Source: an uncultured Acidimicrobium sp. (GTDB lineage: Bacteria > Actinomycetota > Acidimicrobiia > Acidimicrobiales > Ilumatobacteraceae). From it: DNA of 9,260 nucleotides. Position 1 is the first letter of the stretch, and every line of letters begins with the position of its first letter. The DNA is taken from the NCBI GenBank assembly GCA_903853285.1, contig CAINTF010000316.1, forward strand, positions 1 through 9,260, read 5' to 3'. Below the pieces are notes generated by a model. It was not told the DNA's origin, did no database searches, and saw only the letters and a list, made by a program, of their open reading frames with translations. Below are positions 1-6,173 of the stretch, one piece after another. The translations under genes were made by a program, and so were the position numbers.

Positions 1-309
1 CTGTGCAGCATCGACAACAAGAACTACGCCTTCGCACGCGGCAAGCGAACGACTTACTTCATATCCGAAGTCGACGTGACCAGGTGTATCAATGAGATGA
101 AACGTGTGACCCTTCCAAGGCACACGCACATTTTGCGCCTTGATCGTGATGCCGCGCTCACGCTCAAGATCCATCGAATCCAAATACTGGGCACGCATGT
201 CTCGTGACTGCACTGCCCCGGTCATCTCCAAAATTCGGTCGGAAAGGGTCGACTTACCATGGTCGATGTGGGCGATGATCGAGAAATTGCGGATTGTTGC
301 GAGATCCAT
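1..309 (-). CDS. lepA: Elongation factor 4 (LepA), N-terminal part, cut by the window edge
   Basis: This is the first 103 codons of the translational GTPase EF4/LepA, a family of about 600 residues; the remainder lies left of position 1. LepA is a ribosome-associated GTPase linked to back-translocation and to ribosome assembly or initiation under stress. The protein begins [19 protein letters not shown]. The G1 loop AHIDHGKS is at residues 13-20, the G2/switch I region with RERGITI at 50-56, and the G3 motif DTPGH at 74-78. SYEVSR-like residues typical of LepA follow ([13 protein letters not shown], 82-94). The ATG at 309 is well fixed because an in-frame TGA lies three codons upstream. No strong Shine-Dalgarno site is visible. 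The gene diverges from rpsT across 150 bases. The identification is very secure because the N-terminus is nearly diagnostic and differs from EF-G and TypA. Confidence 0.97.
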   Translation of the reverse strand, partial: MDLATIRNFSIIAHIDHGKSTLSDRILEMTGAVQSRDMRAQYLDSMDLERERGITIKAQNVRVPWKGHTFHLIDTPGHVDFGYEVSRSLAACEGVVLVVDAAQ

Positions 310-370
310 TGATGCGATTCAGTTCTGCTGGGCCAGGCTTTGTTGATGACGATGGCGCTACAGCCCTCAA

Positions 371-400
371 ATTCTACAGTTGGGGCTACGCCCTAGTCGC
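371..400 (-). promoter_or_regulatory. Possible lepA promoter
   Basis: On the minus strand, TAGAAT (376-371) is a good -10 box. GCGACT (400-395) lies 18 bases upstream and matches the -35 consensus only in its central GAC. Transcription would begin near 364, giving a leader of about 55 bases before lepA. This is a motif reading only. The -35 is weak and nothing else supports it. Confidence 0.27.
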
Positions 401-409
401 TGTTAGCCT
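380..409 (+). promoter_or_regulatory. Possible rpsT promoter
   Basis: TTGGGG (380-385) and TAGCCT (404-409) are separated by 18 bases and could act as -35 and -10 boxes, with transcription starting near 416. The -10 keeps the TAnnnT skeleton but is otherwise poor. If correct, the rpsT message would begin almost exactly at the CCTGAA/TTCAGG hairpin described in the next entry. It overlaps the suggested lepA promoter, so the two divergent genes would share about 40 bases of control region. Confidence 0.22.
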
Positions 410-431
410 GAACAGTCCTGAAATCTTCAGG
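407..431 (+). promoter_or_regulatory. Alternative hairpins in the rpsT leader
   Basis: CCTGAA occurs twice (407-412 and 417-422), and its reverse complement TTCAGG follows at 426-431. The second copy and TTCAGG form a perfect six-pair stem with loop ATC. The first copy could pair with the same TTCAGG in a longer-loop alternative. The structure ends 28 bases before the GTG start of rpsT. Ribosomal protein genes, including rpsT in E. coli, are often controlled at the level of their leader, so an autoregulatory or mRNA-stabilising role is possible. It could equally be a protein-binding dyad in DNA. The symmetry is seen directly; the function is inferred. Confidence 0.4.
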
Positions 432-459
432 GCGTCTAACGAAAGAATGGGTAGTCGAA

Positions 460-714
460 GTGGCAAATATCAAGAGCCAAAAGAAGCGAATTCTCACCAA
501 CGCCAAGGCCACCTCGCGCAACCGCGCGACGAAGAGCGAAGTGCGTACACGTTTAAAGAACGCAACCGAGACAATCGGTACACCTGAGAACCCAGAGGCA
601 TTGCGCCTCGCCGTCAAGCGCCTCGATATGGCCGCTTCAAAGCGTGTCATTCACCCTCGTCAAGCTGCTCGCAAAAAGAGCCGCCTGATGAAAAAAATCA
701 ACGCCGCGAAGTAA
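460..714 (+). CDS. rpsT: 30S ribosomal protein S20
   Basis: This 84-residue basic protein is ribosomal protein S20, which binds 16S rRNA in the body of the 30S subunit and helps early assembly. The N-terminus MANIKSQKKRILTN is the family hallmark. The remainder has the expected three-helix pattern rich in Lys, Arg and Ala, with the conserved stretch VIHPRQAARKKSRL at residues 63-76. Length matches the usual 84-90 residues. The start is GTG at 460; S20 genes often use non-ATG starts. The upstream GAAAGAATGG is only a weak ribosome-binding match. The ATG inside it is out of frame. The gene is divergent from lepA and convergent with holA, and its last 17 bases (698-714) also encode the end of holA on the other strand. 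Confidence 0.97.
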   Translation: MANIKSQKKRILTNAKATSRNRATKSEVRTRLKNATETIGTPENPEALRLAVKRLDMAASKRVIHPRQAARKKSRLMKKINAAK

Positions 715-1723
715 ATCTTCCGCCCGATTTTGCATGTTGCGGTGCGCCGCCCATGCGACTCAATCTTGCTACCAAGATTTCCATTGTCAGTTCTTCTTCT
801 AAGTCCTTGCCCCCACGCAAATCAATGTCGGCTCTAGCAAGTAGTTGCAAGGCTGCAGAAATATTGGCGGCGCCCAATCTCCTGTACGTCTCCAAATATT
901 TCTTACCTTGAAATTCGCTTTTCGCACCGATGATTGCCATCGCTTCACTCGCTGTATGCACTTCTGGCCCATCAAGTTTGAGAAGTTTTACATAATGATT
1001 ATGCAACATCGCCATGAGTTGCATTGGATGTGATTCACCACTTCGTATCATGCGTCGTAACATCGCAATGGCTTTAGGTGAATTGGAGAGATCGATCGCA
1101 TCGGTCAAATCCCACGGCATGACGCTGCCCTCTTGACCGAGGAATGGTTCTATTTCGTCGACGGTGAGTTTCTTGTTTGTGCCGTACGTCGAAACCAATA
1201 CTTCGATGATTGAAGGAAGTCTGGCTTGATCTTGACCCAGCCACTCGATCAACATCTTCAGCCCACCCGAATCGACCTTGAGCCCAGCCTCGGTCAGTTG
1301 TTCCTGAAACCACATTGATAGTTCGTTGAAGCGACTTGGTGGCGACGTATTGATCGTTGTCGCACCCGCTTGCTTCAGCGCATCTGTAATCGATTTAGCA
1401 AGCTTGCCCGATCCTGTGAGAACAAGTTGAGTGTCTTCTAACGGCTGTTGAAGATACGCGACTAAAGGCTTGAGCTGATCAACGGTTGCTTCACCGATAC
1501 CGCGCAACACCACCACTCGATCGCCACCGAAAAGCGAGCCAGTCTGAGCGCCAACCATTGCATGAGTAATTTCTTGCTCTCGGTCGTCTGCCCCAAGGGG
1601 TTCCAAATCATGACTGAGAAGCATTGTGTTGCGATCACCATCGCCGATGAGTTGAGTAACGAGGTCGGTCAGTTTGACTGAAACCAATCTGGCATCACTG
1701 CCCGTAATTAAATAGATCGCCAC
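698..1723 (-). CDS. holA: DNA polymerase III delta subunit
   Basis: This 341-residue protein is the delta subunit of the clamp loader, which opens the beta sliding clamp for loading on primed DNA. Length fits the family (about 320-345). The N-terminus AIYLITGSDARLVSVKL (from residue 2) matches the delta domain I start, where the P-loop is degenerate. The 'FGGDRVVVLRGI' segment (65-76) and the C-terminal 'ADIDLRGGKDLEEELTMEILVARLSRM' region (about 298-324) are typical of HolA. The GTG at 1723 is chosen because the recognisable fold begins there; a longer frame reaching 1876 only adds residues antisense to the comEC end. A modest GAGAA lies seven bases before the GTG. The first 16 bases overlap the end of comEC, which suggests translational coupling. 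The 3' end overlaps rpsT by 17 bases. comEC-holA-rpsT synteny agrees with mycobacteria (Rv2414c-Rv2413c-Rv2412). Confidence 0.93.
   Translation of the reverse strand: MAIYLITGSDARLVSVKLTDLVTQLIGDGDRNTMLLSHDLEPLGADDREQEITHAMVGAQTGSLFGGDRVVVLRGIGEATVDQLKPLVAYLQQPLEDTQLVLTGSGKLAKSITDALKQAGATTINTSPPSRFNELSMWFQEQLTEAGLKVDSGGLKMLIEWLGQDQARLPSIIEVLVSTYGTNKKLTVDEIEPFLGQEGSVMPWDLTDAIDLSNSPKAIAMLRRMIRSGESHPMQLMAMLHNHYVKLLKLDGPEVHTASEAMAIIGAKSEFQGKKYLETYRRLGAANISAALQLLARADIDLRGGKDLEEELTMEILVARLSRMGGAPQHAKSGGRFTSRR
732..756 (+). terminator. Candidate hairpin terminator after rpsT (no U-tract)
   Basis: GCATG (732-736) pairs with CATGC (752-756), and after a small 2/1 internal loop GCGG (739-742) pairs with CCGC (747-750) around a TGCG loop. 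It begins 17 bases after the rpsT stop, a typical terminator position. No T-run follows, so it is not a classical intrinsic terminator, although U-less hairpins have been suggested to act in Actinobacteria. The sequence also encodes part of the C-terminal tail of holA, so the symmetry may be chance in GC-rich coding DNA. Confidence 0.33.
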
Positions 1724-3117
1724 GCCGATATTCTCGCAGAAATAACCAACAAAGCCACGATGCACCAACCGCAGGTATTCACGATGCCATGCATGCTGAT
1801 CCGCTCGCCGAGCACAGCCACCCACCAAACCCAACGCACCGCGACCCCGACGGGCCACATCAGTGCAGTCACACAAACGGTCATGAATGCGCCAGAAGAG
1901 ATTTGGGCCAATATTCCCGCCAGCATTCCAAGCGGAATTCCCACCAACATCACCACACCTGCAACAGGCACTGCAAGCAAGTTAGTAGCGAGCGCAATAA
2001 CAGGTGCACTATGAAAAATGATTGCCGTAATCGGCATCACCCCCAACTGTGCACCCATCGTTGTTGAGAGAGCTTTCGAAAACCAAGATGGTCCCGGGAT
2101 GATCTTTGCGAGTTGTGGAGTAACCAACAGCAGGCCCAACGTCGCCGAACTTGACATCCAGAATCCAACCGACCACGCAAGTAGAGGGTCACACAACACG
2201 AGAACAATGATTGCGAGTCCCAGCATGCGTCGCGCGGGTGTGTCTCTACCGAGCATTGAACCGAGAGCAACGAACCCAGCCATCATCGCTGCACGCAAAA
2301 CCGATGGCTCTCCACGAGTCACGACCGTGAACCACAACAGCACGAATAAAGTCAACCCAAATCGCCACGACGATCGAGCACGCATCAACAACGGACTCAT
2401 CACCGTCAAAAGGAATGCAACATTTTGTCCCGAAACTGCAGTGAGGTGCGATAAACCACTGTTGCGAAATGCTGAGATCATTGTTGCTGGCTGCTGACGA
2501 TCATCACCGATGATCAATCCCATGAAGAGCGCGCCTTCGTCCCGAGACAGGACATTTGCTGAGTCTTGAAGTGACTGTCGAATATTGTTAGCGCTCAAAT
2601 ACAGCATTGAACCATTGCCGTAACTTTCGCTCACCTCACGAATGGCAAAAGTTCCCACGATGTGTCGGTACGACAGCCTTTTTTGCTTATTCACTTCAAG
2701 ACGCAAGCGAACTCCAGAAACTTGGACCATCTCGCCTGCCTGACGATTACTCAATCTTCTGCTTGGAAGTCCATACGCGTAGACGATGAATCTCTCTCCT
2801 TCTATTTGCAGCACGGTCTGTACGCCACCATTGCGCCACTGCGGGTCTTCAACAACTTTTACGGTTCCTTCAAACGGGCCCAATTGAGGTTGTACAAGTT
2901 GGCGCCACGCATAAGCACCCAAAAACGCACCCAAGATCGCAAAACAAACCAATGTTGTTGCAGTGAAGATATGTTTTTTGCGCCTTTCGCAATTGTCTTT
3001 GCTCGTCATCGCGCTGCCAATAATGACTGCGACAAAAATGCCCATGCTGGTTACAAGATGATTTGAGAAACTGACAGTCATTCGTGCGCACACCAACAAC
3101 ACAAGTGCTAGTGCCAA
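1708..3117 (-). CDS. comEC: ComEC/Rec2-family DNA uptake channel, short form without metallo-beta-lactamase domain
   Basis: This polytopic membrane protein (469 residues with the chosen start) belongs to the ComEC/Rec2 family, which carries single-stranded DNA across the cytoplasmic membrane in natural transformation. Two N-terminal helices and a third near residues 53-70 are followed by a DUF4131/OB-like domain (about 82-141), then the Competence domain. Its signature is clear: MGLIIGDDRQQP (199-210) and FRNSGLSHLTAVSGQNVAF (217-235). Multiple helices run to the end. The C-terminal metallo-beta-lactamase domain of Bacillus-type ComEC is absent, as in some actinobacterial homologues. The start is uncertain: TTG 3117 is preferred because it keeps the whole first helix and has GGGTGA ten bases upstream; GTG 3102 or 3093 and ATG 3081 are alternatives. 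A longer frame to 3432 would run through the divergent gene and is unlikely. holA follows with overlap. Confidence 0.88.
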   Translation of the reverse strand: MALALVLLVCARMTVSFSNHLVTSMGIFVAVIIGSAMTSKDNCERRKKHIFTATTLVCFAILGAFLGAYAWRQLVQPQLGPFEGTVKVVEDPQWRNGGVQTVLQIEGERFIVYAYGLPSRRLSNRQAGEMVQVSGVRLRLEVNKQKRLSYRHIVGTFAIREVSESYGNGSMLYLSANNIRQSLQDSANVLSRDEGALFMGLIIGDDRQQPATMISAFRNSGLSHLTAVSGQNVAFLLTVMSPLLMRARSSWRFGLTLFVLLWFTVVTRGEPSVLRAAMMAGFVALGSMLGRDTPARRMLGLAIIVLVLCDPLLAWSVGFWMSSSATLGLLLVTPQLAKIIPGPSWFSKALSTTMGAQLGVMPITAIIFHSAPVIALATNLLAVPVAGVVMLVGIPLGMLAGILAQISSGAFMTVCVTALMWPVGVAVRWVWWVAVLGERISMHGIVNTCGWCIVALLVISARISAWRSI

Positions 3118-3153
3118 GACATGGTTGTCACCCAGCTGAGGAAGATGCCCAAC

Positions 3154-3185
3154 TTGACTATGCCGCGTCTCGTACGATTGAGATA
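3154..3185 (+). promoter_or_regulatory. Leaderless-type promoter of the small membrane gene
   Basis: TACGAT (3173-3178) ends six bases before the ATG at 3185, so the box sits at -12 to -7 if transcription starts at the A of the ATG. This is the spacing typical of leaderless actinobacterial genes, and the gene has no clear Shine-Dalgarno site. A TTGACT lies upstream at 3154-3159, but the spacer of 13 bases is too short for an ordinary -35, so its role is unsure. The box and spacing are seen; activity is inferred. Confidence 0.42.
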
Positions 3186-3634
3186 TGTCAGATATAGAGA
3201 CGTCGCCACCACGTGTGCGTTCGCCACGCATAGTCGTTGACGGAATCATTGCTAATCGCAACTTGATACGTAAGCGCGGTGGTGTGGTAGCTGTGGCGAT
3301 GAGCGCATCGCTCGCACTTGTTGGGCTGATTTTGGTGGCACTGCCCGGCTCACTATTTGGCATGGTGGGATATCTGATTCTTGTCATTGCACTTCCCGTG
3401 TTGTCCATTGCAGGCGTTCCTGCTGTTTCCACATTTGCGAGTTACACAATTGCCACGTTGGCAAGTGCCGCCATTTGGTTTGCGCTTGGTCAAGTGTCAG
3501 CCATACGTGCGACACGTCGCGCAGTTGCTGGTTGGCCCGAATGGGCGCGCGAATTTCGACCACTTGCCATTGGCGTTGCGATTGGAGCAGTAATGGCATT
3601 GGCTCTCAGTGGCATCGTGCTTGGCGCATTGTAA
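3185..3634 (+). CDS. Small four-helix membrane protein of unknown function
   Basis: I do not recognise this 149-residue protein. A polar, basic N-terminus (about 1-32, with RNLIRKR just before the membrane) is followed by four hydrophobic stretches at about 33-53, 58-78, 84-104 and 126-147. Between helices 3 and 4 is a basic loop with RATRR and WPEWAREFRP, so by the positive-inside rule both the N-terminus and this loop are probably cytoplasmic. No catalytic motif is evident. The ATG at 3185 fits a leaderless promoter and no better start is seen. It lies on the opposite strand to its neighbours, between comEC and comEA, with an eight-base gap to the comEA stop. Codon use resembles the surrounding genes. 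That it is coding, rather than the long antisense frame, is supported by the clean periodic membrane pattern. A role in competence is possible but unproven. Confidence 0.78.
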   Translation: MSDIETSPPRVRSPRIVVDGIIANRNLIRKRGGVVAVAMSASLALVGLILVALPGSLFGMVGYLILVIALPVLSIAGVPAVSTFASYTIATLASAAIWFALGQVSAIRATRRAVAGWPEWAREFRPLAIGVAIGAVMALALSGIVLGAL

Positions 3635-3642
3635 AAGCTCCA

Positions 3643-4332
3643 TCACACGCGCACTCGAGCACGCATCGCCGCAAGTTTCGAAGGACCGATACCTCGCACA
3701 TTGAGCAAATCATCTACGGATGCATAAGGACCATTTGCAACGCGATAGTCGATGATTGCTTGAGCAGTTGATGGACCAACACCTGGCAGCGAATCAAGAT
3801 CACTGAGTGACGCACTATTTAAGTCGACAATTCCCGAAGCGGTATCGGCACTACTGCTCCCTGTATTGCTGCTGACCACAGGAAGGTTTATGCCTGCATG
3901 TGGTCGCGGCAATGTCGCTCGAGGTGTTGAACCCACGCGCGGAATGAATATTTGTGCGGCATCTACAAGTGGTGCAGCAAGATTGACAACAACCAAATCG
4001 GCAGCAGATGTTGCGCCACCAGCGGCCTGAAGTGCATCAATAATTCGTGCTGTTGTCAACAACACATACACGCCTGGTTTCACTACCTCGCCCGATACAT
4101 ACACCGTGATGCTCACCACCGGCAATGCCGAAGTCATCACACCAACCGAGCTCGATACATCGCGACTTGTGGCGATCGTTGATGTCGCAAACGGGATTGT
4201 TGCTTCGGGTGGTGGTGGCGGTACACGCACTACCCACCAAACCCCCACGACCATCACAAGAACACCGAACGCCGATGCAAGAATTCGGCTCAGGCCAATC
4301 CAACGAATGAAGTCAGTGAGTGGTCTCGACAC
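3643..4332 (-). CDS. comEA: ComEA-like DNA receptor with SLBB and helix-hairpin-helix domains
   Basis: This 229-residue protein matches ComEA, the membrane-anchored double-stranded DNA receptor of natural transformation. A single N-terminal membrane anchor (about 17-36) is followed by a Pro-rich and Ser/Thr-rich linker, an SLBB domain (about 73-131, with VYVSGEVVKPGVY at 78-90), a second flexible linker, and a tandem helix-hairpin-helix domain (168-229). The latter carries VDLNSASLSDLDSLPGVGP (169-187) and VRGIGPSKL (212-220), the hairpins that bind the DNA backbone. Domain order is that of Gram-positive and actinobacterial ComEA. The start is GTG at 4332, 19 bases after the thioredoxin stop, without a strong ribosome-binding site; no alternative start precedes the anchor. 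It probably shares a transcript with the thioredoxin-like gene. The identification is firm; whether this cell is naturally competent cannot be told from this window. Confidence 0.94.
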   Translation of the reverse strand: MSRPLTDFIRWIGLSRILASAFGVLVMVVGVWWVVRVPPPPPEATIPFATSTIATSRDVSSSVGVMTSALPVVSITVYVSGEVVKPGVYVLLTTARIIDALQAAGGATSAADLVVVNLAAPLVDAAQIFIPRVGSTPRATLPRPHAGINLPVVSSNTGSSSADTASGIVDLNSASLSDLDSLPGVGPSTAQAIIDYRVANGPYASVDDLLNVRGIGPSKLAAMRARVRV

Positions 4333-4351
4333 GACCCAATGTGTGCGGCAA

Positions 4352-5056
4352 CTAGAAGAGTTGTGCGGTCAATCTTTTTCGGTGGCCAGCACTACGAGGG
4401 TCAAGAGGCCCCATCGCTTCCATGATGTCCAGATACTTTTTGCGCGCTTCTTCATCGGCTTTAACTTGGGGAAGCAGGGCGGCCAGTTGTGCGTCATAGT
4501 CATCAGTTGGAGCGAATGCATCTCGAGCAGCGGCAATGACCACACGAACATTGTCAGTCTCGGGAACTAAAGCAAGCACGCCTAGAGCACCAGTCGCATC
4601 ACCATTCTTCAGTAAAAGATGAGCCAGCAAAATCGCGATGTTCTCGTCGCCAGGCTTCAGCACAAAGGCCTCGCGCAAACTTGCTTCGTCACCAGCAGCC
4701 ACCAATGACTCCACAGTTGGTGCGCCACCCTCGGGCATGAGTGATTGAATAAATTCAGCAATTACGTGCTCGGACTGCGCGCCAACAAAACCATCGAACA
4801 TTGCACCGTCTTTGAGCGCATACACGGCCGGAATTGACTGCACTTTGAATGCCGCTGAGATTGCCGGATTTTCGTCAACATTTACTTTGGCGAGTATCAC
4901 CCTGCCCCCCGTGGCATCGGTGAGTTTTTCAAGGATCGGCCCAATCGTCTTACAAGGCCCACACCACGGCGCCCACAAATCAACAATGACTGGCGTGGTC
5001 TTTGACCGCTCTAAAACCTCCACCTGAAACGTTGCATCGGTTACATCAATCGCCAT
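4352..5056 (-). CDS. Thioredoxin-TPR protein, CnoX/YbbN type
   Basis: This 234-residue cytoplasmic protein has an N-terminal thioredoxin fold (about 1-108) with WCGPCK at 31-36 and the cis-proline segment SIPAVYAL at 74-81. The C-terminal half is helical and TPR-like; its end, with ARKKYLDIMEAMGPLDPR (204-221) and a final LTAQLF, is characteristic of the YbbN/CnoX family of co-chaperones that hold oxidised clients for chaperonin. Both active-site cysteines are kept, unlike E. coli YbbN, which has SxxC, so redox activity is likely. ATG 5056 is chosen; GTG 5062, two codons upstream, is also possible. It lies immediately upstream of comEA with a 19-base gap and diverges from the phosphotransferase gene. 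There is no signal peptide, so a direct role in periplasmic disulfide formation for competence proteins is unlikely. Confidence 0.92.
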   Translation of the reverse strand: MAIDVTDATFQVEVLERSKTTPVIVDLWAPWCGPCKTIGPILEKLTDATGGRVILAKVNVDENPAISAAFKVQSIPAVYALKDGAMFDGFVGAQSEHVIAEFIQSLMPEGGAPTVESLVAAGDEASLREAFVLKPGDENIAILLAHLLLKNGDATGALGVLALVPETDNVRVVIAAARDAFAPTDDYDAQLAALLPQVKADEEARKKYLDIMEAMGPLDPRSAGHRKRLTAQLF

Positions 5057-5063
5057 ACCCACG

Positions 5064-5069
5064 ACGATA
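5064..5069 (-). promoter_or_regulatory. Possible near-leaderless -10 box of the thioredoxin-TPR gene
   Basis: TATCGT (5069-5064 on the minus strand) has the TAnnnT form and lies seven bases before ATG 5056, so transcription would begin at or one base before the start codon. No good -35 stands at 16-18 bases; TTGATG (5088-5083) is only 13 bases upstream. If real, it favours ATG 5056 over GTG 5062. Confidence is low because the motif is short. Confidence 0.3.
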
Positions 5070-5078
5070 CTGCCGAGT

Positions 5079-5107
5079 ATGACATCAAGGCCTCACTTGA
5101 CTAAGTT
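5079..5107 (+). promoter_or_regulatory. Probable promoter of the APH-PAC2-LLM genes
   Basis: ATGACA (5079-5084) matches the -35 consensus at five of six positions. TAAGTT (5102-5107), 17 bases downstream, is an acceptable TAnnnT -10 box. Transcription would start around 5113-5116, just before the ATG at 5117, giving an almost leaderless message, consistent with the lack of a Shine-Dalgarno site. It interleaves with the suggested thioredoxin promoter on the other strand. Confidence 0.45.
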
Positions 5108-5116
5108 TGCTCATCA

Positions 5117-6166
5117 ATGAATGCAGCGCCTCCATCTCCAGCCGGTATCAATGCTGAGTCAGTAACCCGTTGGCTCTCAGCCAATGTTGCCGGTTCTGTC
5201 GCACCATTTCATTTTGAGCTCATTGCTGGCGGACACTCCAATCTCACGTTTAGCGTTACTGATAGCGCCAATCATCACTACGTATTGCGTCGCCCGCCAC
5301 TCAGTCATGCACTTGCAAGTGCACACGATATGGGTCGTGAGCATCGCGTGATCTCGGCACTGCAACATACCAATGTCCCCGTAGCGCCAACTCTTGCGAT
5401 GTGCGATGACGTTTCAGTAAATGATGCACCGTTTTATGTGATGGGTTTTGTGGACGGAATAATCGTTCGCGATCCAGACATTGCCTTGAAGATGCTTACT
5501 CCAACCACTCGTCTCCAGGCCAGCAACTCGCTCGTCGACACAATGGCAGCAATTCATAGCGTCGATCCTGTTGCTGTTGGCTTAGGCGAACTCGGCAGAC
5601 ATGACGGATACATCGAACGCCAACTCAAACGTTGGTATTCGCAATGGAATGCATCCAAGACTCGAGAACTCACCGAAATAGATCGCGTACACGATGGTCT
5701 GCTCAAACACCTACCAGTGCAAGGTCCAGCGACAATTGTGCACGGTGACTACCGCCTTGATAACTGCATGATCAATAGTTCTGGGGACATCATTGCAGTA
5801 CTCGACTGGGAGTTGTGCACGCTTGGCGACCCACTCGCCGACCTTGGTTTACTCATGGTGTATTGGAGTGGTCCAACGGACGAACCTTCGGGCACCACAT
5901 TTGGCACTACGACAGCCGAAGGTTTTTTGAACCGCGCACAACTTGCAGAGCGATATGCCCAAGTTTCTGGACGCGATATTTCACATCTGGATTATTACGT
6001 TGCATTTGCCTACTGGAAACTCGCCTGCATTATTGAAGGTGTCTATGCCCGCTACATTTCGGGCGCTATGGGCGAGCAAACCGACTCAACTGCTTTTGAA
6101 CCATTCAAATTGCAGGTTGAAGCGTCGGCGCGAAAAGCCGAATTGTTGCTGTCACGCCTACAATGA
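5117..6166 (+). CDS. APH-family phosphotransferase (ACAD10/11-kinase type)
   Basis: This 349-residue protein belongs to the aminoglycoside-phosphotransferase-fold kinases, in the subgroup resembling the kinase domain of ACAD10/ACAD11. Seen are GGHSN (38-42) in the nucleotide loop, YVLRRPP (55-61) on the strand that holds the ATP-contacting residue, SAHDMGREHRVI (68-79), the catalytic loop HGDYRLDN (209-216), and the metal-binding LDWE (229-232) followed by LGDPLADLG. All catalytic positions are intact. In ACAD10/11 the kinase phosphorylates 4-hydroxyacyl-CoA; free-standing actinobacterial homologues are common, often beside acyl-CoA enzymes, but their substrates are mostly unknown. Antibiotic resistance is not implied. 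The gene starts at ATG 5117 behind a near-leaderless promoter and is followed after seven bases by the PAC2 gene, so it probably heads an operon. Confidence 0.9.
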   Translation: MNAAPPSPAGINAESVTRWLSANVAGSVAPFHFELIAGGHSNLTFSVTDSANHHYVLRRPPLSHALASAHDMGREHRVISALQHTNVPVAPTLAMCDDVSVNDAPFYVMGFVDGIIVRDPDIALKMLTPTTRLQASNSLVDTMAAIHSVDPVAVGLGELGRHDGYIERQLKRWYSQWNASKTRELTEIDRVHDGLLKHLPVQGPATIVHGDYRLDNCMINSSGDIIAVLDWELCTLGDPLADLGLLMVYWSGPTDEPSGTTFGTTTAEGFLNRAQLAERYAQVSGRDISHLDYYVAFAYWKLACIIEGVYARYISGAMGEQTDSTAFEPFKLQVEASARKAELLLSRLQ

Positions 6167-6173
6167 TCAGATA

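Noticed and set aside
1724..1876. Upstream extension of the holA frame
   Set aside because: The added 51 residues have no match to the delta-subunit N-terminus and lie antisense-in-phase within comEC coding; the family fold starts at GTG 1723.
2018..2497. Open frame of 159 codons on the plus strand inside comEC
   Set aside because: It opposes well-conserved ComEC sequence including the HLTAVSG region, and its translation shows no recognisable domain or membrane pattern.
2662..3066. Open frame of 134 codons on the plus strand inside comEC
   Set aside because: It is antisense to the OB-like domain and N-terminal helices of ComEC, has no family features and no ribosome-binding site.
3118..3432. 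Upstream extension of the comEC frame on the minus strand
   Set aside because: The extra residues are low-hydrophobicity, Thr/Ser/Pro/Met-rich and antisense to a clear four-helix membrane protein. No ATG or GTG start lies between the divergent gene and the first helix.
3635..3665. Terminator between the convergent membrane gene and comEA
   Set aside because: The gap is eight bases and the only symmetry nearby is the six-base CTCGAG; no stable stem was found.
4106..4570. Open frame of 154 codons on the plus strand across comEA and the thioredoxin gene
   Set aside because: It spans two confidently identified genes on the other strand and has no recognisable product.
5117..6166. Reading the APH-fold gene as an aminoglycoside resistance gene
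   Set aside because: The motif set (SAHDMGREHRV, HGDYRLDN, LGDPLADLG) matches the ACAD10/11-like kinase group, not the classical resistance enzymes.
5943..6173. N-terminal extension of the PAC2 protein
   Set aside because: It would overlap 224 bases of the APH gene in another frame; the PAC2 family begins at the ATG at 6174.
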